In this document: positions 62,486 through 64,000 of the stretch, in pieces
Layout: every line of letters begins with the position of its first letter
Position numbering within the stretch: the stretch's first letter is position 1
NCBI RefSeq assembly: GCF_017939705.1
Contig: NZ_JAGKSQ010000002.1
Coordinates: forward strand, 248,001 to 312,000
DNA from: Halalkalibacter suaedae
GTDB taxonomy: Bacteria; Bacillota; Bacilli; Bacillales; Bacillaceae_D
DNA: 64,000 bases
Direction: 5' to 3'
Notes under the pieces: model-generated
Told to the model about the DNA's origin: nothing
Databases searched by the model: none
What the model saw: the letters and a program-made list of their open reading frames with translations, nothing else
Translations under genes and position numbers: made by a program

Positions 62486-62508
62486 AACGATCTCCTCCTA
62501 AATTTAGC

Positions 62509-62538
62509 TTGACTACAACTAGCATTGATCATTATATA
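62509..62538 (+). promoter_or_regulatory. SigA promoter for ypjD-dapB-mgsA
   Basis: TTGACT at 62509 with TATATA at 62533 (18-base spacing; TTATAT at 17). Its -10 overlaps that of the divergent minus-strand promoter. Confidence 0.55.
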
Positions 62539-62559
62539 GAAAGTAATGGAAACCATCAA
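62531..62559 (-). promoter_or_regulatory. SigA promoter for ypjC
   Basis: On the minus strand TTGATG (62559-62554) and TATAAT (62536-62531) are separated by 17 bases, 46 bases ahead of the proposed ypjC start. Confidence 0.55.
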
Positions 62560-62623
62560 ATCGAGATTTACTATTTGTCAAATAAACAACAATTCGCTAA
62601 CATGTAGAAAGGAAGGTGAGAAC

Positions 62624-62968
62624 ATGGATAAATCAATGGTTCAAATGCAAGAGGAAGTTGATAAGTATATAGGTCAATTCAAGGAAGGTTATTTCAGTCC
62701 ACTTGCGATGCTCGCACGGATGAGCGAGGAGGTTGGTGAACTCGCTCGCGAAGTCAATCACTTCTACGGTGAAAAACCAAAGAAGGATACGGAAGCAACT
62801 AAGACGATGGAACAAGAAATGGGCGATATACTGTTTGTGTTAATTTGTTTCGCTAATTCCTTACATATTGATTTAGAAGAGGCTTTTGACCTCGTAATGA
62901 CGAAATTTAATACTCGAGATAAAAATCGTTGGACAAGATTAGAAGAAGAGGGTGCGTTAAATGACTAA
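62624..62968 (+). CDS. ypjD: MazG-like nucleotide pyrophosphohydrolase YpjD
   Basis: A 114-aa all-alpha NTP pyrophosphohydrolase of the MazG/dUTPase-2 superfamily. The metal-binding pattern is EEVGELAREV followed by EMGDILFVLICFAN (ExxD type). ATG 62624 has GAAGGTGAG about six bases upstream; the ATG at 62546 has none. It overlaps dapB by eight bases and keeps the B. subtilis order ypjD-dapB-mgsA. House-cleaning of non-canonical nucleotides is inferred. Confidence 0.9.
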   Translation: MDKSMVQMQEEVDKYIGQFKEGYFSPLAMLARMSEEVGELAREVNHFYGEKPKKDTEATKTMEQEMGDILFVLICFANSLHIDLEEAFDLVMTKFNTRDKNRWTRLEEEGALND

Positions 62969-63764
62969 AAGGATTAAAATTGTGGTAGCAGGGCCAAGAG
63001 GGAATATGGGACGTGAGGCTGTTCAACTCGTTGCCAAGACCGATACATTTGATCTAGTCGCTGTTGTTGATTCTAGAAATGACGGTAAGCTACTAGAAGA
63101 CGTTGAGGGTTTTTCAGGACTTTCAGTTCCCGTTTATACAGATATGCAAAATTGTTTTGAACAACATCAAGCAGATGTATTAATTGATTTAACTTCTCCT
63201 GCATTCGGTCGTAAGCATATGGAGATTGCCTTTGCTAATGGTGTGAGACCGGTTGTCGGGACAACAGGTTTTTCAGATGAAGATATTTCTGAGTTAAGAA
63301 AGATGGCTGAAGAAAAGGGGCTTGGTGCAATTATTGCTCCGAACTTTGCTATTGGAGCTATTTTAATGATGAAGTTTTCACAGCTTGCTGCTAAATTTTT
63401 GCCTGATGTAGAGATTATTGAAAGACATCATGACCGAAAGCTTGATGCCCCTTCTGGGACAGCATTGAAAACGGCTCAGTTAATTGCCGAAGTCCGCGAA
63501 GCGAAAAAACAAGGAAATGAGCTTGAAAAAGAAGAACTTGCAGGTGCACGTGGAGCAGATTTTGAAGGAATGCGGATTCACAGTGTCCGTTTACCTGGTT
63601 TGGTGGCACATCAGGAAGTTATTTTTGGTGGGGAAGGTCAAACACTAACGATTCGACACGATTCAATGAATCGAGCATCATTTATGCCAGGTGTGAAGCT
63701 TGCTGTAGAGACAGTATTAAAAATTGATACTCTAGTTTATGGTCTAGAACATATTATAGAGTAA
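62961..63764 (+). CDS. dapB: 4-Hydroxy-tetrahydrodipicolinate reductase
   Basis: A 267-aa NAD(P)H-dependent enzyme of the lysine, diaminopimelate and dipicolinate pathway. The cofactor motif [11 protein letters not shown] lies at residues 11-21 and the substrate motif [15 protein letters not shown] is in the middle. The ATG is within the last codons of ypjD. It supplies diaminopimelate for cell wall and dipicolinate for spores. Confidence 0.96.
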   Translation: MTKRIKIVVAGPRGNMGREAVQLVAKTDTFDLVAVVDSRNDGKLLEDVEGFSGLSVPVYTDMQNCFEQHQADVLIDLTSPAFGRKHMEIAFANGVRPVVGTTGFSDEDISELRKMAEEKGLGAIIAPNFAIGAILMMKFSQLAAKFLPDVEIIERHHDRKLDAPSGTALKTAQLIAEVREAKKQGNELEKEELAGARGADFEGMRIHSVRLPGLVAHQEVIFGGEGQTLTIRHDSMNRASFMPGVKLAVETVLKIDTLVYGLEHIIE

Positions 63765-63781
63765 AAAGGGGAGAAATCGGG

Positions 63782-64000
63782 ATGAGAATCGCTTTAATTG
63801 CACACGACAAAAAGAAAAACGATATGATTACTTTTGCAATTGCTTATCAAAATATTCTGGCTGAACACGAATTAGTTGGAACTGGTACAACAGGGACAAA
63901 AGTAATGGAAGCGACAGGTCTTCATGTCACTCTGTTCAATTCAGGTCCACTTGGTGGTGATCAGCAAATTGGAGCATTAGTTGCCGAAAATAAGCTCGAT
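63782..64000 (+). CDS. mgsA: Methylglyoxal synthase, 3' end outside window
   Basis: The first 73 codons are present. The N-terminus [19 protein letters not shown], the phosphate loop [13 protein letters not shown] and [12 protein letters not shown] are typical of methylglyoxal synthase, which converts dihydroxyacetone phosphate to methylglyoxal. AAGGGGAG lies upstream of ATG 63782. It follows dapB by 17 bases as in B. subtilis. Confidence 0.95.
   Translation, partial: MRIALIAHDKKKNDMITFAIAYQNILAEHELVGTGTTGTKVMEATGLHVTLFNSGPLGGDQQIGALVAENKLD

Noticed and set aside
1-64000. T-box leaders, tRNA or rRNA genes, CRISPR arrays, insertion sequences, prophage
   Set aside because: I looked for the T-box GGGTGGAACCGCG-type motif, cloverleaf stems, regularly spaced repeats and transposase or integrase motifs and found none.

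Overview
The window is ordinary chromosomal DNA of a Bacillus-type endospore-forming Firmicute. It is AT-rich, has strong AGGAGG-type ribosome binding sites and frequent GTG/TTG starts, and carries sporulation genes (spoIVA, sleB-ypeB, a spoVIF homologue, ypjB). Gene order follows the Bacillus subtilis ypbB to mgsA segment. The futalosine menaquinone genes and several local insertions fit an alkaliphilic Bacillus relative of the B. halodurans type; that placement is inference. No rRNA, tRNA, insertion sequence, phage or CRISPR array was seen. No stretch longer than about 300 bases lacks a gene; the larger gaps hold terminators, promoters, leaders or a small RNA.

Layout. 1-8.1 kb: ypbB (cut by the window edge), recQ/recS, ypbD, two small membrane genes, a small minus-strand gene, a 35-aa membrane peptide, an M20 amidohydrolase, a ypbG-like phosphoesterase, a MerR/B12-binding CarH-type regulator, and mecB. 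8.2-12.6 kb: glutamate dehydrogenase, bacilliredoxin reductase, asparaginase (minus strand), prsW and a zinc-ribbon protein. 12.65-19.3 kb: an S-box (SAM) riboswitch controlling metI, a yitJ-type homocysteine methyltransferase/MTHFR, and metH. 19.4-33.8 kb: sleB-ypeB, motI, cmk, plsC, ypfD, fni, ypzI, yphA, der, plsY, gpsA, spoVIF, yphE, yphF, spoIVA.

34.0-40.6 kb: mtrB (TRAP), hepS, menG, a prenyltransferase, ubiX-type and mqnA genes, hepT, ndk, cheR. 40.8-53.2 kb: the aromatic supraoperon aroF-aroB-aroH-trpEDCFBA-hisC-tyrA-aroA. A TRAP-type attenuator leader lies between aroH and trpE, so the RNA-binding protein encoded at 34 kb is predicted to act on the leader at 43.5 kb. 53.2-54.4 kb: a predicted minus-strand small RNA, then an unusual amidohydrolase-like gene. 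54.5-64 kb: ypiA, ypiB, ypiF, qcrABC, ypjA, ypjB, a YugP-type metallopeptidase, ypjC (minus strand), ypjD, dapB and the start of mgsA.

Most noteworthy: (i) a roughly 91-nt minus-strand small RNA at 53242-53332 with a consensus promoter, a C/U-rich anti-Shine-Dalgarno loop and an intrinsic terminator; (ii) ypjC, which appears to start at AUU; (iii) a CarH/LitR-type regulator keeping the W-x9-EH motif, with TnnACA repeats over its own -35; (iv) futalosine-pathway genes embedded in the hepS-menG-hepT cluster; (v) hbs and folE missing from their usual place before mtrB; (vi) a hairpin that would bury the trpE ribosome binding site. All function calls were made by reading the sequence; no database search was run.
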